Assembly: GCA_964019425.1 (NCBI GenBank)
Contig: OZ025795.1
Span: 372,001 to 436,000, forward strand
Source of the DNA: Flectonema sp. DT1601
Lineage: Eukaryota; Euglenozoa; Diplonemea; Diplonemida; Diplonemidae
Direction: 5' to 3'
Length of the DNA stretch: 64,000 nucleotides
Part shown: positions 1 through 9,077 of the stretch, in pieces
How the letters are laid out: each line of letters begins with the position of its first letter
Position numbering within the stretch: position 1 is the stretch's first letter
The notes under the pieces: generated by a model
The model's input: only the letters and a program-made list of their open reading frames with translations
What the model was told of the DNA's origin: nothing
Databases searched by the model: none
Program-made: the position numbers and the translations under genes

Positions 1-134
1 CATGATCACACTTACTAAACTGAAATCAAAGATAAGAGACTGAGACCCGACAGCCACAGCCCTGACGCATAGTAACGAAAGAAAAGCAATATTTTTATTC
101 ACAAATAGTAGTAAAAGTAGTACTCTACCATCAA

Positions 135-1691
135 CTACTGTTTAAAGTACCTTGAGAAAGCTTTCATGTACGGCATCTTTCGTACTAGTTGTCTCCAGAA
201 GTCTTCGACGGTTTTAATATCTTTATGACGTCTGTTCATATTCTTAGACACTCTCAAAACCATTAAATTCCATTTCGTGACGTTAACAGGAAGCTCTTCG
301 TCGTCGTATTGAACGTGAAAACCGGCTATTTTACTGTTTTTTTTTGGGAATAAAATGTGTTGATTGTCTTATTTAGGTGGATATTGATTTTTTTTAAAAA
401 AAGAAAATAATAATAATAAAGCATACTTTAATACATCACGAGGTTCAGCTTTCTCCTTATCTCCATAGAATCCTTCAAATTGCCATTTTTGACCAGACAC
501 CAAAATTGCACAGACATAAGGCCATTCTTCTGGTCTCCTGTAGTTGTTTTAGTTTTTTTTTTTTTTTGTCTTTTTTTGTTTTTTTCTGTTTCAAAATAAA
601 TTAAATACAAACATTTGCTTCACATTATCTCTAACAAGAAAATCTGTGAAAGGACAGTTAGACCTGTCGACTTTCATAACCTGACCTGACGGTAGGATTT
701 CATGTTTAACCTTCAGAGGATCCTCCCACTTACCAGATGCTAAGAATGATCTCGCATTTCTTATATTAACAGCTGAAGTGATAGAACTCGGAACGAATAT
801 GATTGGACGGATCGAAGGAGTTAATGAAAGCTGTTTTGGTAAAGACTTCGAAAGGACTCTAATCGTTCTTGTTAAGATCTTGTGGATGTGTTCATTAGTA
901 GCGTGTGGTTGAAACGAATTACGAATACTGTCGTATCCGAAACACTCGTCTCTAAATGAACATAACTTCTTACTGACAACATAGTTGACAGGTGCTAAGG
1001 CTTTTACTTTTAGTGTTTCTATGTCGTATTCAGACATTCTCTTTAGGATTTGCTCACATCTGTCATGACATTGTTTTAATTTCTTATTACTATTAGTTGG
1101 TCTTACAGCAGGACCAATTGCAGGTCCAATAATTGGTGTTGCTCCTGACAACCGAGACGATGTCTGCGATCCAATGTCATCATAAACGGGACTCGCTTCA
1201 TACGCAGTTTTTGGTCGTTTTTTACGATATTTTGTTATATCTGTGTGGCTTCCAGCATCTCTACTGCTTCGGGTACCCGCAGAAGACAGGTATTCACTTG
1301 CACTAATTTCACTACCACCTCCATAGTTTGATACCTGACCAGTGATATTAATTACTGAATCAAAGAAACCTTCTTGTTGAGAAGGAACATCTTTACCCAT
1401 TTTTTGATACAAGAAGTCGTGAACTTTTGCTTTTCTTGATCTCAAACTCTCACCCACACTGATTAGAGGAGTTGTATGTTTCTCTGTCTGTGCAGTACTC
1501 GATGATATTAACTGTCGAAGAGACTCTCTTGGTAGCTCTGCAGCAACAGCGTTATTCATGCTATTTATATCATGGAGGGTGGGATAAGTTTCAGAAGCAG
1601 TAGGTTCATCATTTGATGCGAAGTATCTATCGACGTAAGTCTCCCACTCAGAATAAGCGCTTTCAAAAGTCTTCTTTTCGGTGGTCGTCAT
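135..1691 (-). CDS. CDC73: CDC73/parafibromin-like Paf1-complex subunit
   Basis: Three exons are supported: 1691-613, 537-427 and 333-135, with GT-AG introns of 75 and 93 bp and matching phases, giving about 462 residues and a TAG stop. The C-terminal part (about residue 290 on) follows the Ras-like C-terminal domain of CDC73: PIIFVPSSITSAVNIRNA matches the human PIIIIPAATTSLITMLNA region, then EEWPYVCAILVSGQKWQFEG matches the [20 protein letters not shown] region, then AGFHVQYDDEELPVNVTKW matches the KAFHLKYDEVRLDPNVQKW region. In other eukaryotes CDC73 is a nuclear Paf1-complex subunit that contacts RNA polymerase II. The N-terminal 280 residues are low in recognisable motifs and I do not see the conserved N-terminal block of CDC73. 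The start at MTTTEKK was chosen because the upstream frame is a poly-F artefact of a T tract. Identity of the C-terminal half is secure; full orthology is less so. Confidence 0.82.
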
Positions 1692-2072
1692 TTTTCCTAC
1701 CTGCCTATGGGGGAGAAAAAAAAAATTCAACAAAAAAAAAAAAAAAAAAAAAAAAACCTCACCAAATATCACTCATAACATTAGTTGCTGTAATAAAGAA
1801 GAATCATTCAATGGATGTGTTTTAAAAAATAAAAAATTTCTTTTTTTCTTTTTTTCCCCCAGGGATAGGACAGAAAAAAGAAAAAAAATAAGAGGGAAGA
1901 CACCACTGCAGTTCCCCTCGAAAAGTATCAAAAGAAAAAAAAAATTATTATTCATAAGCCTATATTATGTAAAGAAAGTGAGCTCCAGGAGAAGCTTTAA
2001 AAATATTTATTCTGAAAAAAAATAAAAAAAGGGACGCCAAGTCGTTTTAAACTGATTACAGAATTCTAAGTT

Positions 2073-2109
<37 letters not shown>

Positions 2110-2241
2110 AAATCTGAATGAAGTAATAATAAAAACAAAATAATAAAATAATCTCACTGAGCAATCAATCAATTCCCTCTTGTTAAGACCCCCTCAAACA
2201 GGATGCAGATTCTCAAAGAAGAATATTAAAATGAATTTATA

Positions 2242-2287
<46 letters not shown>

Positions 2288-2836
2288 AGAGCTCTGAAGG
2301 GAACCCGACACCAGTCATAAGGAATTGTTTCCATTGAAATCCGTGTTTCTATTTACCTTTCGTGATTGCTTTCTTTATAACGAGGTGAAACTTTGACAAT
2401 GTAAAAATAGCAACAACCTTAAGTTGTCTGTCAAAGAAAAGGTACGGTTAGAAGAAAGAAAATAAAACACATAATGATTTATAATGAAGGGAGAGAAAAA
2501 AATATAACACCTCGATGACAGAGAGTTTGTCGCATTCGCGAGCAAAAACATATGCGCGAAGAAAACAACCATTTTCCGCTTTTTCTGTTTTATTTAATAT
2601 GGAATACTTCTTTCACAAATATTAAAAAAAAAAAAAAAAAAAAATGTTCTTTCGAACTATAAAAGGAAAATAACTGACCAGAGTTTACTACAATAAAAAT
2701 AAAAAAATAAAGGGGATAGGCGGATTCTATGTATTGAGACGTACTGGGAGGTTAATCCTTTCGGACTTAAATTTTATTATTAAGTTGAAGAAGGTTATTA
2801 TTACTTCTCTACCATGCGTGGTTGATGGGGAGCTAT
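1692..2836. other. AT-rich intergenic spacer with homopolymers
   Basis: This spacer between two minus-strand genes carries long A runs (about 2079-2107, 2244-2284 and 2624-2644) and no coding signal that I can support. The open frames at 1681-2025 and 1773-1955 are lysine- or phenylalanine-rich translations of A/T tracts. Confidence 0.6.
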
Positions 2837-3094
2837 TTACATTCTCCGACGACACCGCTTAGGTAGAATTGCATTTGGTGGTGGGAGATGTAAAACGTTT
2901 AATACCGCCTGCGCCTGATTGATTAAAAAGAACTCTTCCTCATGTGTGCGACCAGAACTTGTTGAAGAACTCCCTGCAGATGGTTGTCTCCTAGCCGCTA
3001 TCGATCTCCCAGTTGGTCGAGGCTTTGATGCAGTTCTCCTTCCACCAGAACAGCTTCTTCGTCGAATCGGTTTTCTTCTATTTTCTGATGACAT
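2837..3094 (-). CDS. small basic protein, unrecognised
   Basis: An 85-residue open frame starts at MSSENRRKP and ends in the basic tail KRCRRRM. Its first half is very rich in Arg, Ser and Pro (RRRSCSGGRRTASKPRP), and a short hydrophobic-proline stretch follows (AVLNVLHLPPPNAIL). GC content is clearly higher than in the flanking spacer, which supports real coding. I do not recognise the family. It could be a complete small nuclear or ciliary protein, or the first exon of a longer gene; no convincing donor was identified. Confidence 0.45.
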   Translation of the reverse strand: MSSENRRKPIRRRSCSGGRRTASKPRPTGRSIAARRQPSAGSSSTSSGRTHEEEFFLINQAQAVLNVLHLPPPNAILPKRCRRRM

Positions 3095-3509
3095 TTTTAT
3101 TACCCTGTCGTTGATAAGTATGATGGTGTCTAACTTTATTTATTAAAAGGGTAAGTGGGGTAACTCTTGGGTTGTTATTTTCTTTTTTTCTTTTTTTTTT
3201 TTCTTTTTTTCTTAACGAAAACATGAATGTACTATTTACAATTAGTGACTTCTACTGGAAAGCAGTGCCACAAACAGAACTTATTGAATAAAACTGCGTA
3301 GAAATGTTTACAACTTCATTCGGTGATGTGTAAGTGAGAGACAGTTTTCTTCTTCTCTTTTTTTTGAAGCTTAGACAAACGAGTGCCGTCCAACAGCTAT
3401 TCTACTTCACTCTTTTCAATTAGATTGGCAATTTGAACAAAGAAAACTACTACCTTAACCTGATTAGAAAACTGACTAAACAAAGTGCTACTACATAATG
3501 TTTTTCACA
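3095..3509. other. intergenic spacer
   Basis: The spacer between the 3' end of the CFAP144 gene and the start of the small basic gene contains T-rich runs near 3180-3215 and 3355-3365. No gene, RNA or repeat is recognised. Confidence 0.5.
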
Positions 3510-4040
3510 CTATCTTACTGTAGAACTAAATGCCAAGTCTCCAGCGAATCTTGTTATGTCGCAAGACTTCAACGCATGACTGAATTGAGCCTCGGGAGCC
3601 ACCAACGGCTTTGAAAGCCACCCGATTTCTTGAGCTTCTGTAATCGGGTTTATATATTTATCAACAGGTGTTTTTTGTACAGATAGAAGACAGTCGCGAA
3701 TTTCTTCAGCAGTTTTCTGGATTCGTTCTCTGTTAGAATCGACTTCGTCAGATTCACTTGTTACATTCCAATTGATGTCGTTGTTGACTTGAGAAAGTAG
3801 CTCACTGTTGGCTGATTTTCCCATCTGCTGTTGGATGCTCTCAAGTAAGAATCGTTCTTTTGAAAGAAATCGCTTTGATCTTTTTGTGATATTTTCACAA
3901 ACAGGTTTAGTCTTTGCTAGCCTATAAGGATTTACTGAAAATTTCTCTTTTGAATTCCGATATTGTGATTCTGTCCTAACGTGTTCCTTCCAAATCTTTT
4001 CCTTCGCAACTTCACTAATTTTACTATTCTTCCAGTTCAT
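3510..4040 (-). CDS. CFAP144: CFAP144/FAM183-like axonemal protein
   Basis: A single-exon frame of 176 residues. The C-terminal third carries the family signature: ITEAQEIGWLSKPL matches the TEGQEIGWDSEPLV motif of human CFAP144 (FAM183A), followed by a similarly spaced block ending in SCDITRFAGDLA, matching NDITLYKAKMW. The N-terminal block IWKEHVRTESQYRNSKEKF then VNPYRL resembles [26 protein letters not shown]. Members of this family are microtubule inner proteins of ciliary doublets, so the host has motile cilia or flagella. At 176 residues it is longer than the human protein (about 134), with an acidic insertion in the middle (residues about 75-120). Start chosen as the first Met, directly downstream of a T-rich stretch on the plus strand. 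Family assignment rests on motif recall, not on a search. Confidence 0.75.
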   Translation of the reverse strand: MNWKNSKISEVAKEKIWKEHVRTESQYRNSKEKFSVNPYRLAKTKPVCENITKRSKRFLSKERFLLESIQQQMGKSANSELLSQVNNDINWNVTSESDEVDSNRERIQKTAEEIRDCLLSVQKTPVDKYINPITEAQEIGWLSKPLVAPEAQFSHALKSCDITRFAGDLAFSSTVR

Positions 4041-4673
4041 TTTTTTTTTTTTAAAAAAAAGGTCCCTTACTTCTGCTAAGAAAATTATTATGATTTAAAA
4101 AAAAGTAAATAAATAAATAACTATGTAATATAGGTTTACTCCTATTCTTTTTTTTCTTTTTTTTTTTTTTGTATTTCTTTTTTTCTCGTCCGTTAGTTGT
4201 TATTTTAAAAATCGATATCGTTATTGACAACCAAAACCATGAACTTGAAGAGAGCCTCTTCGTGTAACTCAGACCGCAATATGCGAGATGAGGCGAGACT
4301 GAATAAAGGGAAACAAGGGGGGAAGTGTGTTTGAGAATATTTATAAAGACATAAATATAAGTATTGTATCAGAGCTAACAAAATCAAACGTTAATTATTT
4401 ATAATACAATTAGAGGGGGACATGGGTTATCGTTTAAGAACAGCAAACAAGCTCGTTGCCAAAACTTGTCGTTTTTATTAATTTATTTTTTTCGATGCGA
4501 TTATTGGAACATATCTTCTGAAGTAATGTTTCCTCGTCTTTGTTGTTCTGTTCAATTGTTTCTTTTGTTTTTTCTTAGTTTTATTTTTATGAGGCAAGCA
4601 CAACCAAAGATCTGAAGTGTCGTTCACAAGAAACGATGCCTGTGTAGAGTAATTTGGATATCACACAAACCAT
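4041..4673. other. intergenic spacer with part of the GAMT duplication
   Basis: No gene is seen. From about 4229 onward the sequence is similar to 5610-5972: both contain CTCTTCGTGTAACTCAGACC and the GGGTTATCGTTTAAGA stretch. The 3' flank of GAMT was therefore duplicated together with the gene. The two flanks differ by several indels, unlike the coding parts. Confidence 0.6.
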
Positions 4674-5420
4674 TTACGGAATAACAAGATGTGCCTTCTC
4701 AACATGTGGGATAAGAAGAGTCTCATGTTGGTAGTAATCACATGATGAAGGAGGCTTAAGTGGTCCGAACACTTGAATTGGTTTTATATCTTCCATCTTG
4801 AAGCCACACTTCAATAAATGTGGAAGTTGTGTCTCTGCGAAGAGTTCCTCCCAAGCAGCCTTATCATCCTTGTTGGTATAACGAGGACGAAGAACTCCAA
4901 GAGAAGTCAAGTTGCAATAGGTTAAAACACCTCCCGGCTTTAAAATCCTCGGAGCGTGTTTGATAAAATCAAACTGATGAATATGTTGTGACTCCTCATT
5001 GTTTGGATAAGTGTCGTAGTAAATTCCATCGAATTCACTATCTGGGAGAGTACTGACAACATCCTGCCAAAGACCAAACTTTGGAATTACCTTGTGTGGC
5101 TGTTTCTCAGCCCATACTACCAACTTTTCAAAAACTTGTTTGTTAGCCTCGATGATAACATGTTCTTCTATGTCATGTGTTTGGATGGCGCTGGCACTCA
5201 AAGCGAGTCCGAAGCCAACTTCAAGAATTCTTCCTCCCTTGCTGCAAGCTACCTTAACAATAGCGTCTTGGTAAGGTTTCTCCCAACTCTCCATTACTGG
5301 ATGGCCATCGATGTAAACAATGTCTTCTGTTATCTCAGAAGGCTTGTTTTGCCACAACTTTGGGTCCTCTCCCTTAACTAGACCGTGGTATCCTGACTCT
5401 GGCTGCTTCTCAGTACTCAT
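4674..5420 (-). CDS. GAMT: guanidinoacetate N-methyltransferase, copy 1
   Basis: An intronless 248-residue frame closely matching animal GAMT, which transfers a methyl group from S-adenosylmethionine to guanidinoacetate to make creatine in the cytosol. Visible landmarks: the guanidinoacetate-binding region PVMESWEKPY (residues 41-50, with Glu44 in the place of human Glu45); SAM motif I, GGRILEVGFGLALSAS (62-77); the acidic SAM contact IIEAN (89-93); and the catalytic-loop motif FDGIYYDTYP (130-139), whose Asp136 corresponds to human Asp134. KPGGVLTYCNLTS (161-173) is also diagnostic. Length agrees with the family (human 236). The protein is identical to copy 2, which lies 1,299 bp upstream in the sense of transcription. 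Confidence 0.96.
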   Translation of the reverse strand: MSTEKQPESGYHGLVKGEDPKLWQNKPSEITEDIVYIDGHPVMESWEKPYQDAIVKVACSKGGRILEVGFGLALSASAIQTHDIEEHVIIEANKQVFEKLVVWAEKQPHKVIPKFGLWQDVVSTLPDSEFDGIYYDTYPNNEESQHIHQFDFIKHAPRILKPGGVLTYCNLTSLGVLRPRYTNKDDKAAWEELFAETQLPHLLKCGFKMEDIKPIQVFGPLKPPSSCDYYQHETLLIPHVEKAHLVIP

Positions 5421-5972
5421 TGTTGTGTTTTTGTTGTGAAATCTGAAAAAAGAAATGTTGCAATAACATAAGCCAGACTAAACTAAACTAAACCTGAGTC
5501 TATTCCCAGTGATATGTGCTACTCGTTTGTCAACTCCTACGGTATGTATTTACATCTGAAAAATGTGAATTTGAAGAAACATAATCCGAACAACTAGCAG
5601 TCTTAGTAAAGGAATAGCTATCGTTATCAAAAAAGACCTCTTCGTGTAACTCAGACCGCAATATGCGAGAGTGAGACGAGATCGAATAAAGGGAAACAGG
5701 GGGAACATGGGTTATCGTTTAAGAAGAGCAACAAGCTCGTTGCCAAAGCTTTTTGTTAATTTGAAATTGTTTTTATTATTTTATTTTTTTTCGATGCGAT
5801 TATTGGAACATATCTTCTGAAGTAATGTTTCCTCGTCTTTGTTGTTCTGTTCAATTTTTTCTTTTGTTTTTTCTTAGTTTTGTTTTTATGAGGCAAGCAC
5901 AACCAAAGATCTGAAGTGTCGTTCACAAGAAACGATGCCTGTGTAGATTAATTTGTATATCTCACAAACCAT
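5421..5972. other. spacer between the two GAMT copies
   Basis: Holds the 5' flank of copy 1 (to about 5545) and the 3' flank of copy 2 (from about 5610). The 5' flank resembles the DNA upstream of copy 2 at 6720-6840, sharing ATTCCCAGT and TGTGCTACTCGTTT. No separate gene is seen. Confidence 0.6.
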
Positions 5973-6719
5973 TTACGGAATAACAAGATGTGCCTTCTCA
6001 ACATGTGGGATAAGAAGAGTCTCATGTTGGTAGTAATCACATGATGAAGGAGGCTTAAGTGGTCCGAACACTTGAATTGGTTTTATATCTTCCATCTTGA
6101 AGCCACACTTCAATAAATGTGGAAGTTGTGTCTCTGCGAAGAGTTCCTCCCAAGCAGCCTTATCATCCTTGTTGGTATAACGAGGACGAAGAACTCCAAG
6201 AGAAGTCAAGTTGCAATAGGTTAAAACACCTCCCGGCTTTAGAATCCTCGGAGCGTGTTTGATAAAATCAAACTGATGAATATGTTGTGACTCCTCATTG
6301 TTTGGATAAGTGTCGTAGTAAATTCCATCGAATTCACTATCTGGGAGAGTACTGACAACATCCTGCCAAAGACCAAACTTTGGAATTACCTTGTGTGGCT
6401 GTTTCTCAGCCCATACTACCAACTTTTCAAAAACTTGTTTGTTAGCCTCGATGATAACATGTTCTTCTATGTCATGTGTTTGGATGGCGCTGGCACTCAA
6501 AGCGAGTCCGAAGCCAACTTCAAGAATTCTTCCTCCCTTGCTGCAAGCTACCTTAACAATAGCGTCTTGGTAAGGTTTCTCCCAACTCTCCATTACTGGA
6601 TGGCCATCGATGTAAACAATGTCTTCTGTTATCTCAGAAGGCTTGTTTTGCCACAACTTTGGGTCCTCTCCCTTAACTAGACCGTGGTATCCTGACTCTG
6701 GCTGCTTCTCAGTACTCAT
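5973..6719 (-). CDS. GAMT: guanidinoacetate N-methyltransferase, copy 2
   Basis: A second intronless GAMT frame, 248 residues, with the same amino-acid sequence as copy 1. I noticed one silent base difference (AAAATCC at 4942 versus AGAATCC at 6241). The frame stays open 16 codons further upstream, but MSTEK is taken as the start because it is the first Met in copy 1 and agrees with the family length. All active-site motifs of copy 1 are present. The flanks have diverged more than the coding part, so gene conversion or strong purifying selection on a recent duplicate is likely. Confidence 0.95.
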   Translation of the reverse strand: MSTEKQPESGYHGLVKGEDPKLWQNKPSEITEDIVYIDGHPVMESWEKPYQDAIVKVACSKGGRILEVGFGLALSASAIQTHDIEEHVIIEANKQVFEKLVVWAEKQPHKVIPKFGLWQDVVSTLPDSEFDGIYYDTYPNNEESQHIHQFDFIKHAPRILKPGGVLTYCNLTSLGVLRPRYTNKDDKAAWEELFAETQLPHLLKCGFKMEDIKPIQVFGPLKPPSSCDYYQHETLLIPHVEKAHLVIP

Positions 6720-7007
6720 TGGTGTGTTTTTGTTGTGAAATCTGAAGAAGAAATGTTGCAATAACATAAACCAGAGTAAACTAAACCAAACCTGAGTCTA
6801 TTCCCAGTAATCTGTGCTACTCGTTTATCATCTCCTGGTTGAAGAATAGGAATTGAAGAAAACATAATTGAATTCAATAAGCGGTTTAGTTAAAGAAACA
6901 AACAAGCTGAGCGGAAGCTTAGCACATTCATTTTAAGGAGAACTTAGCAAGGCACGGCCCGCAAGTGGAATTACGTCACATCGATCTCGAAGTACTCTAA
7001 ATGGTCA
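6720..7007. other. intergenic spacer upstream of GAMT copy 2
   Basis: Contains the 5' flank of copy 2, similar to the 5' flank of copy 1 up to about 6840, then unique sequence. No gene is seen. Confidence 0.5.
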
Positions 7008-7772
7008 TTACTGTTGACGAAGAGGAGAATGATAAACAATATGAGAAGACGCATCTGAGCTATTGGGAGAGTAACTGTGAGTGTCTTCGATTGTTGACGA
7101 AGACTGACAACACTCACTATCAGTACTGTCAATAAATGATAAAAAGGTTTTTGCAACAGGCGGATTTTTAATGTCTGCCTTAACACTACGTGAAGACCAT
7201 ATTGAAGGGGTCTCAGCCATGTGTTGCCGAACATTTATTTTTCCAGACACCCTCGATGACATTGCAGAGAGAGGTCTTTGAGAAGATGCATTTTGTTTAT
7301 AATCAGAGAATGAACCATTCATAGATCGAGTGAACTTAGAAGAGTTGGTCATGTTCTTTTTAGAATCTTTCATCTGATGAGTCTTCTCCTTTCGTTCGCG
7401 GGATTGGACTGCCACACAAGCTTTCTTTAAAGTAAAGATTGAAAGTACTGCTTCCTGATGACGTGCTTCTACTTCTTGCATTTCCGCCTCATGAATCGCA
7501 TTATCAACTACGTGTTCTATAGAGTTTGAACTCTTCTTCGTATTAAATAGTACTCCAGACTTACTCATCATTCCATTGCTCGTGAGAGACTTTTTCCAAG
7601 CTCGTCTTCCCCAGTGCAAACACAGCGCCTTGTCTCTCAGACTGTTATATTCCTCTGGGTGAGTGCTTTCTAACCAACGTAGATCAAAGTCGGGTTTTTT
7701 ATTCTTTGCTCCTGTTCCTCGAGACTTTCTCCTCGAGCGTATGGCACTGATGCCCATTCCATAACATTGCAT
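7008..7772 (-). CDS. unrecognised 254-residue Ser-rich protein
   Basis: A long single frame in normal-complexity DNA. The N-terminus is basic (SRRKSRGTGAKNKK), followed by an aromatic/charged block DFDLRWLESTHPEEYNSLRD and CLHWGRRAWKK (about residues 28-62). A likely helical stretch with many Glu, Ala and Gln follows (EHVVDNAIHEAEMQEVEARH, about 85-104), and the C-terminal half is a Ser-rich, probably disordered tail ending SPLRQQ. No signal peptide or membrane segment. The start is uncertain: Met1 (MQCYG) or Met6 (MGISA). I do not recognise the family. Confidence 0.6.
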   Translation of the reverse strand: MQCYGMGISAIRSRRKSRGTGAKNKKPDFDLRWLESTHPEEYNSLRDKALCLHWGRRAWKKSLTSNGMMSKSGVLFNTKKSSNSIEHVVDNAIHEAEMQEVEARHQEAVLSIFTLKKACVAVQSRERKEKTHQMKDSKKNMTNSSKFTRSMNGSFSDYKQNASSQRPLSAMSSRVSGKINVRQHMAETPSIWSSRSVKADIKNPPVAKTFLSFIDSTDSECCQSSSTIEDTHSYSPNSSDASSHIVYHSPLRQQ

Positions 7773-7946
7773 TTATAAAGTGTAATTGAAGCCAACCAAT
7801 TCTATTGTAAAGGTAATATTAATTCACGTGGTCAAAAGTGAAAATCAAAGGATTCACTTTCACAGAAGATGGCCGCATTACTGTATCTTCTTTAGACCTG
7901 AAGAAGGGTAGTTTTTAAAAAACAGAAATTCGGATTGCTCAGCAAC

Positions 7947-8036
7947 TCAATTGTTATCGGGTTTGGGTACCTCTTCAGTTGCAGTATCCACAAACTCTTC
8001 TTCTCTTGGCCAAAGCATGCCCAATAAGTAGTTCAT
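7947..8036 (-). CDS. possible short terminal exon or micropeptide
   Basis: A 29-codon frame, MNYLLGMLWPREEEF followed by an acidic tail ending KPDNN, lies just downstream of a textbook acceptor: a pyrimidine tract of about 15 bases (8055-8075) ending in AAG at 8052. It is therefore either the start of a micropeptide after a 5' UTR intron, or the last exon (8051-7947) of a longer minus-strand gene whose upstream exon could lie in 8080-8198. No homolog recognised. Confidence 0.3.
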   Translation of the reverse strand: MNYLLGMLWPREEEFVDTATEEVPKPDNN

Positions 8037-8198
8037 AATTACACTAACCGGCTTAAAAGAAAAGGGGGGACAAAAAGAAAACAAAATAAAAAGAAAACGG
8101 GCGTCGTGGGTATAAAGATGAAGAGACAATTGCAAAACTGGTAAATTATAAACGAACAATGATGCAAACATTTTTTTTAAAGTGTACGTAGCTGTCAA

Positions 8199-8659
8199 AC
8201 CGCGAAAAAGAAAGAATGAAAAAAAAGAATTATCACGATGAGAATTAATTTTTTTGTGCTGTTTTTCTCATTACAATGCCAGCACGTATTCGGCCAGCTT
8301 TTCAAATAAAATTGTAAGGCGAGATAGCAGACAGCTCTGGTACGTAACCATTCACACGAAAAGAGGCAGAAGGTGGAAAAGCCTTAAAAAGAAAAATGTA
8401 CTTCCACTCGAGTAGGTAAACTGGGGAACAGCATCAAGTATGTTTGCTGGATTTAAAAAAGGGGAATTCTTCACTAAACTTCATTTCTCCGGTTTTTTTT
8501 TTCTTTTTTTTATTTTCTTTTTTTTTTCATCTTTTTTTTTTTTTGTCTCTCACCTGAGTCTCCAAACCACTTGTCGCCCTTCGTTCTGTTCAAAAATAAA
8601 AAAATCAGTTGAAGGAATGAACGGGGAACATTGAGCGAAGGGAAAGATGAGTAGGGTAG
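8199..8659. other. spacer, low complexity in part
   Basis: Contains a T-rich tract (8494-8545) that produces artefactual open frames on both strands. No gene is supported. Confidence 0.5.
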
Positions 8660-8785
8660 GAGCCTCCAGCTCTCATTAACACTCGGAAATTCAATCATTA
8701 TAAATGTCACCGGAACAGAGTATCAATTGTTAAGACCGGTCTACATTATGCAGATGTTTGTCGGCAAACGCTAACATATCGGAGC

Positions 8786-8953
8786 ATGATACGAACACCC
8801 GCTGAAAGGCATAACTTCGGAACAGGAGGCGTACTCAACAATAACATGGAGACAGAAAACACATTTTACGGGTTAACAAAAAAAAATACCTCCGCAATAC
8901 GAACCAGGCTCCAATCGTGGAATCCCGCTAGGAAACCTGTTCATGAAAGGTAA
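8786..8953 (+). CDS. candidate small plus-strand protein or exon
   Basis: A frame from ATG at 8786 encodes 55 residues (MIRTPAERHNFGTGG ... SWNPARKPVHER). The same frame stays open back to 8660, so it may be part of a larger exon, and the stop is preceded by AG-GTAATT, a possible splice donor. Composition is balanced, with no homopolymer bias. It is the only plausible plus-strand coding unit here and converges on V-ATPase B (stop at 9078). The family is not recognised; the Asn/Gly/Tyr/Pro-rich style recalls small microtubule-inner proteins, but this is only an impression. Confidence 0.3.
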   Translation: MIRTPAERHNFGTGGVLNNNMETENTFYGLTKKNTSAIRTRLQSWNPARKPVHER

Positions 8954-9077
8954 TTATTTTCCCCTATTTCTCGGAGAGTAGGGACGAAGGGGAAAAAGGT
9001 GGAGGAAAAGGGAGGCAATACAACACCAAAGAAAAAAAACACGAAAAGAGTGCATCAAGACAGTACCAAATCACTTA

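Noticed and set aside
1613-2025. Lys-rich plus-strand frames
   Set aside because: Translations of A tracts overlapping the CDC73-like start region.
5092-5381. Plus-strand frames opposite GAMT (and their copies at 6391-6680)
   Set aside because: Antisense shadows of a well-supported coding region.
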